64,000 nucleotides of DNA from Nocardia transvalensis NBRC 15921. Its GTDB lineage: Bacteria > Actinomycetota > Actinomycetes > Mycobacteriales > Mycobacteriaceae. Position numbers and translations under genes: made by a program. Of the stretch, positions 1 through 8,512 are shown one piece after another. The stretch is from assembly GCF_000308875.1 (NCBI RefSeq), contig NZ_BAGL01000063.1, positions 221,210 to 285,209 on the forward strand. The letters are read 5' to 3'. How positions within the stretch are numbered: position 1 is the first letter of the stretch; each line of letters opens with the position of its first letter. The notes under the pieces were generated by a model. The model searched no databases. It was not told where the DNA came from and was given only the letters and a program-made list of their open reading frames with translations.

Positions 1-3000
1 GGAGAGCGGATACAACGTCGGTGCGATGTCGCCGGACGCCTCGTGCGCAGACTCTGTCCGCGGCGCCTCCTCCAGCACGACGTGTGCGTTGGTGCCGCTG
101 ATGCCGAAGGCGCTCACGCCGGCCCGACGCACCCGCGCACCGGGCGGCCAGGGCGTGGCGTGGTTCTGCACGCGCAGGCCGGCGCGCTCCCAGTCGACCT
201 GCGGGCTCACCGTCTCGGCGTGCAGCGAGGCGGGCAGCATCCCGTGCCGCAGCGACAGCACCGTCTTGATGACGCCCGCGATACCCGCGGCGGCCTGGGT
301 GTGCCCGAGATTGGATTTCAGCGAGCCGATTCCGAGGGGGCGGCCCGCCTCCCGGCCTGGTCCGAAAACCTCTGCCAGAGCGCGTGATTCGATGGGATCA
401 CCGAGGGCGGTGCCGGTGCCGTGCGCCTCCACGTAGTCCACGTCGCCGGGTTCGAGACCCGCGGCCCGCAGCGCGGCGCGCACGACCCGCTGTTGCGCGG
501 GGCCGTTCGGCGCGCTCAGGCCCTGGCTGCGGCCGTCCTGATTGATCGCGGAGCCGCGCAGGACGGCGAGGACGGGATCGCCGTCGCGCAGCGCGTCGTC
601 CAGGCGTTTCAGCAGGACCACGCCGCAGCCCTCCGACCACACCGCGCCGTCGGCGTCGGCGGCGAAGGGGGCGCACCGGCCGCTCTTCGACAGCACCCCG
701 AGCCGGCTGAACTCCACGTGCGCGCTCGGCGAGACCAGCAGCGTCGCACCGCCCGCCAGCGCGGCATCGCATTCGCCCAGCCGCAGCGCCTGCGCCGCCA
801 GATGCAGCGCGACCAGCGACGACGAGCACGCGGTATCGACCGTGACCGCGGGCCCGCGCAGCCCGAGCGAGTAGGAGATGCGGCCGGAGGCCACGCTCGG
901 CGCGGTCCCGGTGCCGACGTAGCCGTTCAGCTCCCCCAGCCCGACTCCGGCCAGATAACCGCTGCTGTACAGGCCGAGGTAGACGCCGGTCGAGGTCCCG
1001 TTCAGCTGCCGCGGGTCGCGCCCGGACCGCTCGATCGCCTCCCAGCTCGCCTGCAGCAGCAGCCGCTGCTGCGGATCCATGGCGGCCGCCTCCTTCGGCG
1101 CGATCCCGAAGAACTCGGCGTCGAAAAGGTCGATGCCGTCGACGAATCCGCCGCGCAGCGTGTACGCCTTGCCGATCGCGTCGGGATCGGAATCCAGCAG
1201 CCCGTCGGTGTCCCAGCGGCCCGCGGGCGGACCGGAGACGACGTCGACGCCGTCGGCGAGCAGCCGCCACAGCTCCTCCGGATCGGTCACCCCGCCCGGG
1301 AATCGGCAGGCCATGGAGACGATGGCCACGGCGTCGTCCCCGGCGCCCGGCGCGTCCTCCGGCACCGCCGGCTCGTCCGCCTCGAGTGCGGCGGTGAGGA
1401 GGTCGATCGTCGGATAGTCGAAGACGACGCTCGGATCCAGTTGCCGCCCCAGGTGTTCCGAGAGCTGCGCGGCCAGCTCCACGAGACCGCGCGAGCCGAG
1501 CCCGAACTCCATCAGTGGCCGCCCGGTGTCGATCCGCGACGTGTCCAGGCTCGTCGCGGCGGCGACGGTGTCCACCAGCCACCGCGTCAGCTCGTCGTCG
1601 CGGCGCGCGGCCCCGAAACCCTCGCGCGGCGCGGCGTCGGTCCGCTCCACGGTGACCAATTCTCCTGCGAGATAGGCCTTCCGGCACGCCTGTCGCTGGA
1701 TCTTGCCGCTGCTGGTCTTGGGAATGGTGCGCGGTGCGATCGTGACCACCTCGCGCACCGCCAGCCCGTGTTCGAGCCCGACGGCGGCGCGCACCGCGTC
1801 CTCGACGGCCTCGAGCGCCGCCGCGTCGGTGGTGCGCACCTCCGCGACGATCACCGCGCGCTCGCCCGCGTCCTCGTCGACGGAGAACGCGGCGACGCAG
1901 CCGCGCCGGACGGCGTCGTGCGCCTCCTCCGCGGTCAGCTCCAGATCCTGCGGATAGTGGTTGCGGCCGTCGACGACGAGCAGGTCTTTGCTGCGTCCGG
2001 CGACGAAAAGCTCACCGGTGGAACGGAATCCGAGGTCGCCCGTGCGGAGGAATCCGGTGCGCCCGTCGACCAGGCTCGCACCGAAGACCTCGGCGGTCTC
2101 GGCCTCGTCGCCCACATAGCCCGCGGCGACACTGTCACCGGCCACCCAGATCTCGCCGATCTCCCCGTCGGCGAGTTCCGTGGCGCGCTCGGCATCGGCG
2201 ATCACCACGGTGACGCCCGTCGCGGGATACCCTGCGCCGACGACCTTTCCGGCGACATCCGGATGGTCGGCCAGCGTGGGCAGCCGGCCCGCGGGTGTGC
2301 CGGAGACCAGCAGGGTGGCCTCGGCCAGCCCGTACACCGGTTGCAGCGCCTCGGACCGAAATCCCGCCCCCGCGAAGAAGTTTCCGAACCGGCGCAGCGT
2401 ATCGGCGCGTACCGGCTCGGCGCCGTTGAACGCCACCCGCCACCGGCTCAGGTCCAGGGAGTCCCGCCATTCCGGCGTCGCGCGGCGCAGGGTCAGCTCG
2501 TATCCGAAGTTGGGCCCGCCGCTGGAGTGCACGCCGTACGCGGAGACCGCGTCGAGCCATCGCCGCGGCTGCTGCAGGAAGTGCAGCGGTGACAGCAGTA
2601 CCGTGGTCGCCCCGACGTAGAGCGTGTGCAGTACCGGGCCGATCAGCCCCATATCGTGGTACATCGGCAGCCAGCTCACCGAGAACGCGGCGCCGTCCCA
2701 GTCGGCGACCTTCTCGGGCGAATCGTCCATGACCTCGCCGATCGCCCGCTGATTGTGTAGCAGGTTGCCGTGCGTGACCATCACGCCGCGCGGCGCGCTC
2801 GTGGAGCCGGAGGTGTATTGCAGGAACGCGAGGGAGTCCGGGCCCAGCGCCGGTTCCCGCCACGCGTGCGCGTCCCCGTCCGGAATCTCCTCGGTGGCGA
2901 GCCACGGCACCGCCAGTAGTTCGGGGATCTGCTGTGCCACAGCGGAAATCGCGTCCAGCACCGGCCTGGTCGCGAGAATCACGTCGATACCGGCGTCGGC

Positions 3001-3327
3001 CGTCATCTCGCGCAGGCGCCGGAGCGCGCGATCCATCTCGTGCGGCTGCGGCAGCGGCGCGGGCACCGCCACCACCGCGCCCGCGAGGCAGCCGAGGAAT
3101 CCGGAGACGAACTCCAGTCCCGGCGGGTACAGCAGCAGCGCCCGGCCGCCCGCGAGACCGCGCTCGCCGAGGTGGGCGCCGATCGCGCGGGCGCGCCGGT
3201 TCACCTGCGCATACGACAGTTCGGTCGCCGGACCGCCGACGTCCCCGGTCTCCAGGAATCGGTAGGCGATCGTATGGGGCTGCACCGATTCGCGGGTGGT
3301 CAGCACGTCGAGGAAAGAGCCATACAT
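1..3327 (-). CDS. FAAL-ACP-ketosynthase type I polyketide synthase (partial)
   Basis: One uninterrupted leftward frame of 1109 codons reaches the left edge of the window, so the protein is incomplete at its C terminus. Residues 1-560 look like a fatty-acyl-AMP ligase: the adenylation motif YTSGST lies at 171-176, followed by LPMYHDMGLIG and RTGDLGF. An acyl carrier domain follows, with its phosphopantetheine serine at Ser612 in LGSRG. A ketosynthase starts near 665 with the active-site triad Cys834 (TACSSS), His969 (EAHGTGT) and His1009 (NLGHTQAA). This order suggests that a free fatty acid is activated as acyl-AMP, loaded on the ACP and passed to the ketosynthase for polyketide extension. 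The ATG at 3327 is used; an in-frame GTG nine bases upstream (3336), preceded by GTGAAG, is an alternative. Domains beyond the ketosynthase and the product are unknown. Confidence 0.93.
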   Translation of the reverse strand, partial: MYGSFLDVLTTRESVQPHTIAYRFLETGDVGGPATELSYAQVNRRARAIGAHLGERGLAGGRALLLYPPGLEFVSGFLGCLAGAVVAVPAPLPQPHEMDRALRRLREMTADAGIDVILATRPVLDAISAVAQQIPELLAVPWLATEEIPDGDAHAWREPALGPDSLAFLQYTSGSTSAPRGVMVTHGNLLHNQRAIGEVMDDSPEKVADWDGAAFSVSWLPMYHDMGLIGPVLHTLYVGATTVLLSPLHFLQQPRRWLDAVSAYGVHSSGGPNFGYELTLRRATPEWRDSLDLSRWRVAFNGAEPVRADTLRRFGNFFAGAGFRSEALQPVYGLAEATLLVSGTPAGRLPTLADHPDVAGKVVGAGYPATGVTVVIADAERATELADGEIGEIWVAGDSVAAGYVGDEAETAEVFGASLVDGRTGFLRTGDLGFRSTGELFVAGRSKDLLVVDGRNHYPQDLELTAEEAHDAVRRGCVAAFSVDEDAGERAVIVAEVRTTDAAALEAVEDAVRAAVGLEHGLAVREVVTIAPRTIPKTSSGKIQRQACRKAYLAGELVTVERTDAAPREGFGAARRDDELTRWLVDTVAAATSLDTSRIDTGRPLMEFGLGSRGLVELAAQLSEHLGRQLDPSVVFDYPTIDLLTAALEADEPAVPEDAPGAGDDAVAIVSMACRFPGGVTDPEELWRLLADGVDVVSGPPAGRWDTDGLLDSDPDAIGKAYTLRGGFVDGIDLFDAEFFGIAPKEAAAMDPQQRLLLQASWEAIERSGRDPRQLNGTSTGVYLGLYSSGYLAGVGLGELNGYVGTGTAPSVASGRISYSLGLRGPAVTVDTACSSSLVALHLAAQALRLGECDAALAGGATLLVSPSAHVEFSRLGVLSKSGRCAPFAADADGAVWSEGCGVVLLKRLDDALRDGDPVLAVLRGSAINQDGRSQGLSAPNGPAQQRVVRAALRAAGLEPGDVDYVEAHGTGTALGDPIESRALAEVFGPGREAGRPLGIGSLKSNLGHTQAAAGIAGVIKTVLSLRHGMLPASLHAETVSPQVDWERAGLRVQNHATPWPPGARVRRAGVSAFGISGTNAHVVLEEAPRTESAHEASGDIAPTLYPLS

Positions 3328-3824
3328 CCGGAACACCAATCTTCACCAGCCCGGTTCGAGCAACCGAATGCACCGTGCGTTGGTACGATTCACCATCGGC
3401 GCACGGCCACCCGACCCGGTCACACAACGTTCAGCCGCCTTGCGGCACTTCTGCCTTGCTCGACTCGCCTCAGCGCGCGAAGAGACCTCCATCATCGATG
3501 CCGGGTTGAGTCCTGTAAGGCTGTCGGTGACAGGCGAATACCCGCCGTCGCACGATCGAACGGCGTTAGCTGTCACACCACCGGAACGCAGAGTACGGCA
3601 TCATTCGCCGTGACCACCTCCCCGAAGCGGGAGGTTACCGAGCCAACGCTGGTTCCACCACCCGGCGTCGGATTTCCGCTGAGGCCGCTGCGGCGGTTCC
3701 TGTCCCGATCATGGTGCAGGCACCGCGGGTACCTAAGGGCTACCGATGCGAAACCCGCTCTCGACGTTCACGCTCTGCCGCAACGGTTTCGGAAGCTGGA
3801 GCAATGGAGGGAACGTAATACCGC
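3328..3824. other. Gene-free stretch upstream of the PKS
   Basis: About 500 bases between the PKS start and the 3' end of the acyltransferase gene. Short open frames here are low quality and none has a convincing ribosome site. I see no clear promoter, hairpin or repeat; the PKS promoter must lie here or further right. Confidence 0.5.
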
Positions 3825-4787
3825 CTAGTGCGCGGGTTCCGTGACGACGGGCAGGGCCGGGACGATATCGCGGGTGGGTCCGGTGCCCACGGCCGTGGCG
3901 TGCGCGTCGATATCGATCTGTTCCGGGCCGCGCAGGGCCCGTTCGCAGCGGCGGGCCAGGTCGTGGCGATCGTCGCCGGGCCGCTCGACGGGCAGCAGGG
4001 TGATCTCGGCGACGACGCCCTTCGAGCGCAGCACGCGGCGGGCGGAATCGAGGAACGTGTCGGTGCCGACGAAGCCGGGCACCGTCGACAGGCCGCCGTC
4101 GCGGTCGAGATACCGCACCCGGATCGGCTGGACCGCGGCGCCGGTGTCGACGGCGGCCTGGAACAGCGCCGGCCGCAACCGTCCGTGCGCCCGGCCGCAC
4201 CAGGTGGTGCCCTCGGGGAAGGCGCCCACCCGCTCGCCGGCCGTCAGCCGCTCCGAGATGGTGGCGATGACCTCGGGCAGCTGCCGCAGGCGCTCGCGCT
4301 CGATCGGGATCACCCGCATCAGGCGGGCCAGCCCGCCGAGCACCGGCCACTCGATCAGGTCGGCGCGCGCCACGAAGCCCATCGGCTCGACGGCCGCGAG
4401 GGCGAGCACATCGGTCCAGCCGACGTGGCCGGCGACCACGAGCAGTCCCTCATCGACCGCCCGTGGTCCGCGGCCCGTGTCGGCGGCGGGCTCCGTACCG
4501 CGCTGGTCGACCACACGCAGACCTATTCCACAGCACCGCAATACGGCGCGCGCGTAGCGCCGGTGCAGGCGCTTGCGGCGGCCGCGCGGGGTGGCCAGGT
4601 TGATCACCGGGAAGCTCGAGAACAGCGCGGCGACACCGGCGATCCGCGCCACCGTGCGCGCCGTCCCGGCCTCGTCGGGGATGTCGACGCAGCCGGGCCC
4701 GCACGGGCTGGCGGGCATCCACGGGTGGACCTGCTGCGCGGGCGGGCAGGACAGCCCCGCGGATCCGGGCGCGACCAAGGCGGGCAT
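3825..4787 (-). CDS. PlsC-type lysophospholipid/lyso-ornithine lipid acyltransferase
   Basis: A 320-residue membrane-associated acyltransferase. The family signature HX4D appears as HVGWTD and the substrate motif as FPEGTT. A hydrophobic stretch near the N terminus (VARIAGVAALFSSFPVINL) would anchor it to the membrane. It should transfer an acyl chain from acyl-ACP or acyl-CoA to a lyso-lipid. It follows the GNAT-like acyltransferase by 5 bases, so the two are cotranscribed. The pairing matches Rv3027c-Rv3026c of M. tuberculosis and the OlsB-OlsA order of ornithine-lipid synthesis, which makes OlsA function a reasonable inference; phosphatidic acid or mannoside acylation cannot be excluded. 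ATG 4787 is chosen because the open frame continues upstream only through the neighbouring gene. Confidence 0.85.
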   Translation of the reverse strand: MPALVAPGSAGLSCPPAQQVHPWMPASPCGPGCVDIPDEAGTARTVARIAGVAALFSSFPVINLATPRGRRKRLHRRYARAVLRCCGIGLRVVDQRGTEPAADTGRGPRAVDEGLLVVAGHVGWTDVLALAAVEPMGFVARADLIEWPVLGGLARLMRVIPIERERLRQLPEVIATISERLTAGERVGAFPEGTTWCGRAHGRLRPALFQAAVDTGAAVQPIRVRYLDRDGGLSTVPGFVGTDTFLDSARRVLRSKGVVAEITLLPVERPGDDRHDLARRCERALRGPEQIDIDAHATAVGTGPTRDIVPALPVVTEPAH

Positions 4788-4792
4788 CGGTA

Positions 4793-5617
4793 TCACCGTC
4801 CGTCGAAGGTGTTCGCGGCGCTCTGTAACCGATCCAGGTAGCGCCGGTTGATGGTTTCCAGACCCAGCAGCGCCACGAAGTCCGCGACACCGAAGTCCGG
4901 GTCGTGCGCCGGCTCGCCGCAGATCGCCGCGCCCAGTCGCAGGTATCCGCGCAGCAGCGGCGGCAGCTTGGGCCGCGCGGGCGGTTCCAGGTCGTCGAGC
5001 GAGCGGCCGTCGACCACCACCGGGCGGTACGGCCGCACGCGGCGCTCCGGATCGCCGGAGTGCTTGGACAGCAACAGGTCTCGCACGCCGCGCACGTTCA
5101 CCCCGGCCGGGTCGGCGGGGTCGTCGCGCATCGGCACCGAGACGCAGCCCATCACCCAGTCGTAACCGGTGAGCTGGATGTAGTGCAGGATCCCCGCCCA
5201 CATCAGGGTGAGCGTGGAGCCGTTGCGGTGGTCGGGGACCACGCACGCGCGGCCCATCTCGACGATGCGCTGCCCCTCGGGATCCATTGCGGTCAAATCG
5301 AATTCGGTGGCGGTGTAGTACCCGCCCGCCGCGGCGACCTTGTCCGGCGGCAGCATCCGGTAGCAGCCCACGAAGCGGTCGGTGCGGTCGTCGCGGACCA
5401 GCAGGTGGTCGCAGTGCTCGTCGAAACGGTCGGCGTCCAGGCCGTCGGCGCTGTCGGGGATCGTGAATCCGGGCTCGGAGGCGAACACCTGGTACCGCAG
5501 CCGCTGAGCCGCGCGGCGGTGCTCCGCGTCGGAGGACACGACCAGCGAGTACCGCGGCCGCTCCGCCCCCGTGTCCGTCGTGCGGGCCGGCGCTGTCAGC
5601 ACGGACATTGTTGTCAT
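4793..5617 (-). CDS. GNAT-like N-acyltransferase (OlsB-like, Acetyltransf_5 family)
   Basis: A 274-residue protein with the fold signature of the long-chain GNAT branch that includes OlsB (ornithine N-acyltransferase) and autoinducer synthases: LRYQVF near the N terminus, VGCYRMLPPD, then EMGRACVVPDHRNGSTLTLMW for acyl-thioester binding and a C-terminal LPPLLRGYLRLGAAICG. OlsB condenses a 3-hydroxyacyl-ACP with ornithine, and the neighbouring PlsC-type enzyme would add the second acyl chain. Whether the amine is ornithine is inference from gene pairing. ATG 5617 starts MTTMSVL; a second ATG nine bases downstream (5608) has the better-placed GGGA. The open frame extends a further 47 codons upstream but without a family-like sequence. 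Confidence 0.85.
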   Translation of the reverse strand: MTTMSVLTAPARTTDTGAERPRYSLVVSSDAEHRRAAQRLRYQVFASEPGFTIPDSADGLDADRFDEHCDHLLVRDDRTDRFVGCYRMLPPDKVAAAGGYYTATEFDLTAMDPEGQRIVEMGRACVVPDHRNGSTLTLMWAGILHYIQLTGYDWVMGCVSVPMRDDPADPAGVNVRGVRDLLLSKHSGDPERRVRPYRPVVVDGRSLDDLEPPARPKLPPLLRGYLRLGAAICGEPAHDPDFGVADFVALLGLETINRRYLDRLQSAANTFDGR

Positions 5618-5848
5618 GTCCCGATGAAGCCAGCCCGAATCGGACTCGCGGCTACCGCCGAGTGTCCTCCCGATGCCAGTCGGGTGAACGAGACGACCGT
5701 CACACCATCTGTTCACCGCGCCGCTACACCGGGTTAGCCCAGTTTCCCAGCCGCACACCCACCCTGCCGACCGGCGTCCATCCTAGCTCGCCACCGTCCA
5801 ACAAATTCCCGACAGCCACCAACTCATGCCCCAGGCAGCCACCAACTC

Positions 5849-5940
5849 ATTTCCCGGCATGCTTTTGGCCGGGATCTCGCGAGATCCCGGCCAAAAGCAT
5901 GCCGGGAAATAGGGGGAGGCAGCATGCCGGGAAATAGGGA
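5849..5940. repeat. 62-bp perfect palindrome of the dispersed hairpin family plus half-unit
   Basis: Bases 5849-5910 are a perfect palindrome with 31-base arms and no loop, centred between 5879 and 5880. It consists of two head-to-head copies of the window's hairpin element (core CCGGCCAAAAGCATGCCGG). A tandem half-unit AGCATGCCGGGAAAT follows at 5921-5935. It sits in the 388-base gap between the OlsB-like gene start and the ABC-2 permease stop; I see no gene in that gap. Confidence 0.9.
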
Positions 5941-6005
5941 GGGCCCGGACGCACCGACGGCATGGCCGTAGAGTGCGTCCGGACGCGGATAAGAACTGTT
6001 GTCCC

Positions 6006-6767
6006 TCAGGCGTTCTCGCGGGCGAAGCTGCGGGCGCCGAGGACCGTGAGCACAATCGCGACCGCGAGGGTGAGGCCGGTGCCCCAGTAGACCTCCGAGG
6101 CGCCGAGGTCGCCGCGGAACAGGGCGCGGGCCGCCTCGACCGTGTGGGAGAAGGGATTCGCGGTGCCGATGCGCTGAAGCCAGGTCGGCCCGACGCTCAG
6201 CGGGAGCAGGATTCCCGACAGCAGCATGAGCGGCACCGAGAGGCTGTTGAGGATCGAGGCGAGGGTGTCCTCCGAGCGCGCCCACAGCCCCAGGGCGTAG
6301 GACGCGGCGGCCAGTCCGGCGCCCATCACCGCGATCAGCAGCACCGACAGCACCAGGCCCAGCGGATCCGGCCGCAGGCCGAACGCCAGCGCGGCGACGC
6401 CCACCAGTATCAGCGCCTGCACGATCAGCACGACCGTATCCTTCAGGATGCGGCCGAGCAGCAGCGCGCCGCGGCTCGCGGGCGTGACCCGCTGCCGCTC
6501 GATCACCCCGGCGCGCAGTTCCATGACGATGCCGAATCCCACGTAGATCGCGCCGAACAGCCCGATCTGGATGACCAGCGCCGGAGTCAGCAACTCCCAG
6601 GGATCGGTGCCCGGACCCAGGCCCGCGGCGATGCCCTTCACCAGCGGGCCGAACAGCACCAGATACAGCACCGGCTGCGACAGCCCGATCAGCACCCAGA
6701 GCGGATTACGCAGGTTGGACCGCAGCTGCGCCCAGAAGATCAGCCCGGTATCGCGGAGAAATGTCAT
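6006..6767 (-). CDS. ABC-2 type multidrug transporter permease
   Basis: A 253-residue integral membrane protein with about six hydrophobic segments. Examples are NPLWVLIGLSQPVLYLVLFG, TPALVIQIGLFGAIYVGFGI, a DTVVLIVQALILVGVAALAF segment, and LMLLSGILLPL followed by NPFSHTVEAARALFRGD, the typical C-terminal ABC-2 signature of DrrB-like exporters. It would pair with the ATPase encoded just upstream to export a hydrophobic compound. Its ATG overlaps the ATPase stop codon in ATGA, so the two are translationally coupled. Substrate unknown. Confidence 0.92.
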   Translation of the reverse strand: MTFLRDTGLIFWAQLRSNLRNPLWVLIGLSQPVLYLVLFGPLVKGIAAGLGPGTDPWELLTPALVIQIGLFGAIYVGFGIVMELRAGVIERQRVTPASRGALLLGRILKDTVVLIVQALILVGVAALAFGLRPDPLGLVLSVLLIAVMGAGLAAASYALGLWARSEDTLASILNSLSVPLMLLSGILLPLSVGPTWLQRIGTANPFSHTVEAARALFRGDLGASEVYWGTGLTLAVAIVLTVLGARSFARENA

Positions 6768-7780
6768 GCGTTGCTCGCCTCCCGCAGGGAACGGCCGGTG
6801 ATGGTGAGGAAGACGTCGTCGAGGCTGGGACGCTTGACCGTCAGCGATCCGGCGGCCACACCGCGCGCGTCCAGGGCGCGCAGCAGCGGCGCCACCGCCG
6901 CATCGCCCTGTTCGACCGTCAGGTGCAGTACGGCGGACCCGTCCGCGCCCGGCCGCTCGGCGCACAGCAGCGAGCGCACCTCGATCGCCGACTCCGCGAC
7001 CTCGCGCGCGAGTTCGGCTTGGGCGCTGTCGATCTCGATGCTGACGACATCGCCGGAGATGCGGCGCTTGAGGTCGTCGGGCGTGCCCTCGGCCACGATG
7101 CGGCCGTGGTCCATGACGAGGATGCGATCGCACAGCGCGTCGGCCTCCTCGAGGTAGTGGGTGGTGAGCACGATCGTGGTGCCCCGCGCTCGCAGGCCGC
7201 GGATGTGCTCCCACAGGTTGGCCCGGCTCTGCGGGTCCAGGCCGGTGGTCGGCTCGTCCAGGTAGATCAGTCGCGGGCCGTGCACCAGGCCCAGCGCGAT
7301 GTCGACCCGGCGCCGCTGCCCGCCCGACAGCTGGCCGCATTTGCGCCCGCCCAGCCCGTCGAGGTCCAGCGCGCCCAGCAGCGCCTCGGAGTTGCGCCGG
7401 GCCTCCGCCTTGCTCAGGCCGAAAAGCCTTGCCTGCAGCACGAGTTCGTCGATGACGAGTTCGGCCTCGTTGGTCGTGCCGCCCTGGGCGACGTAGCCGA
7501 TGCGCGACCGGACGGTGCGTGGCGCGGCGCGCAGATCGGTGTCGACGATCATCGCCTCGCCCGCCGTGGGCGCGATGAGGGTGCTGAGCATGCGCAGTGT
7601 CGTGGTCTTACCGGCCCCGTTGGGGCCGAGCAGGCCGACGATCTCGCCGTCGTGCACGTCGAAGTCGACGCCCCCGACGGCCTCGACCGGGCCCGTCTTG
7701 GTCTGAAACGTTCTGGCCAGCCCCCGAACTCGGATCACCGAGGTGCGGGTGCGGCCACGAACGGTAGCCATCGTTTCCAT
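6764..7780 (-). CDS. DrrA-like ABC transporter ATP-binding protein
   Basis: A 338-residue ATPase of the daunorubicin-resistance type. It has Walker A GPNGAGKTTT, signature LSGGQRRR, Walker B LIYLDEPTTGLD and the switch histidine in VLTTHYLEEAD. A C-terminal regulatory domain ends in RPSLDDVFLTITGRSL, typical of DrrA proteins. It energises the permease encoded downstream. The start is set at ATG 7780 because a good promoter ends seven bases before it, implying a leaderless message; ATG 7771 and TTG 7816 are alternatives. The PadR gene immediately upstream is the likely repressor. Confidence 0.92.
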   Translation of the reverse strand: METMATVRGRTRTSVIRVRGLARTFQTKTGPVEAVGGVDFDVHDGEIVGLLGPNGAGKTTTLRMLSTLIAPTAGEAMIVDTDLRAAPRTVRSRIGYVAQGGTTNEAELVIDELVLQARLFGLSKAEARRNSEALLGALDLDGLGGRKCGQLSGGQRRRVDIALGLVHGPRLIYLDEPTTGLDPQSRANLWEHIRGLRARGTTIVLTTHYLEEADALCDRILVMDHGRIVAEGTPDDLKRRISGDVVSIEIDSAQAELAREVAESAIEVRSLLCAERPGADGSAVLHLTVEQGDAAVAPLLRALDARGVAAGSLTVKRPSLDDVFLTITGRSLREASNA

Positions 7781-7787
7781 GCCGATA

Positions 7788-7822
7788 ACGGTAGGAACGA
7801 CGGCCTGAATAGTCAAGCTTGA
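7788..7822 (-). promoter_or_regulatory. Leaderless promoter and palindromic operator of the ABC exporter
   Basis: On the minus strand TTGACT (7811-7816) is followed after 17 bases by TACCGT (7788-7793), and ATG 7780 begins seven bases later, so transcription should start at or next to the start codon. The -35 box overlaps the palindrome TCAAGCTTGA (7813-7822), a good candidate site for the adjacent PadR repressor. Read by eye only. Confidence 0.55.
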
Positions 7823-7826
7823 TTAT

Positions 7827-8465
7827 TTACGTTTGACTGCCGCCGTCCGGTGACTCACCGTCCTGGTGCAGCACTCCGTACGCCTCCTTCGACCACACGT
7901 CGAGTTCACCACTCTCGATGCGCTGCAACGTCTTTCGCGACCATTCCAGATCGGCGCGGGTATGGTCGGCGGCCAGCCGGATGTTGTCGGCGACGTGATG
8001 CGGCTCGGTCTCGCGCGGATCGCCGCTGCCGGCCAGGATGCGCTCCACCTCGCGGTCGAGGTAGACGAGATCGGCCTCGAATTTGAGGATGCGGCCGCGC
8101 AGCGCCGCGACGACGTCGTCGCGGCCGGCGTACGGGATCAGCGACACCGCCGCGTAGTACGAATGCCGCGCCGGCTCGGTCGACCACAGCGCCTCGCGCA
8201 GCATGTCGCCGAACACCTTCTCGCCCTCGGGGGTGATCCGGTAGCTGGTGCGCTCGGGCCGCGCGCCGCCCTGGTCCACCCCGTCGACGGCGATCAGCCC
8301 GTCGCGCTGCATCGTCTTCAGCGAGCCGTACACCGAACCGGGTTTGATATTGGCCCATTCGTCGGCGTGCCAGGACAGCAGCTCCCGGCGCACGTCGTAG
8401 CCGTGCACCGGTTGCAGCAGCCGCACGACAGCCAGCACCAGCAACCGCGTCGTAGGAAGAGCCAT
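7827..8465 (-). CDS. PadR family transcriptional regulator
   Basis: A 212-residue protein with an N-terminal winged helix of the PadR type (LLVLAVVRLLQPVHGYDVRRELL, NIKPGSVYGSLKTMQRDGLI, RTSYRITPEGEKVF) and a C-terminal Vir-like helical domain (residues ~95-190). PadR proteins commonly repress the drug exporter genes beside them and are released by the exported compound. It lies 46 bases upstream of the ABC ATPase in the same direction. Its own start is preceded by the palindrome CGAAAATTTTCG (8468-8479), possibly an autoregulatory site; the Shine-Dalgarno is weak. Confidence 0.9.
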   Translation of the reverse strand: MALPTTRLLVLAVVRLLQPVHGYDVRRELLSWHADEWANIKPGSVYGSLKTMQRDGLIAVDGVDQGGARPERTSYRITPEGEKVFGDMLREALWSTEPARHSYYAAVSLIPYAGRDDVVAALRGRILKFEADLVYLDREVERILAGSGDPRETEPHHVADNIRLAADHTRADLEWSRKTLQRIESGELDVWSKEAYGVLHQDGESPDGGSQT

Positions 8466-8479
8466 ACCGAAAATTTTCG

Positions 8480-8498
8480 CCCCCGCCTGGAGCGGGGG
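8480..8498 (-). terminator. Hairpin terminator after the GT4 gene
   Basis: Minus-strand stem CCCCCGC / GCGGGGG with a five-base loop, followed by CGAAAATTTT, located 14 bases beyond the glycosyltransferase stop. It separates the MGLP-type genes from padR. Confidence 0.6.
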
Positions 8499-8512
8499 AC
8501 AGGGCGGGTCTG

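Noticed and set aside
398..1687. Leftward 429-codon frame overlapping the PKS
   Set aside because: Arg/Gly/Ala-rich shadow of the PKS in another frame with no motif.
421..2592. Long rightward open frame of 723 codons opposite the PKS
   Set aside because: It is the complement of the FAAL-ACP-KS frame, whose motifs are unambiguous; long antisense frames are normal at this GC content.
3343..3576. 77-codon ORF upstream of the PKS
   Set aside because: No ribosome site, no recognisable family and poor codon pattern; probably non-coding.
7816..7816. TTG start for the ABC ATPase
   Set aside because: It lies inside the -35 box and palindrome, and would add 12 residues without family support.
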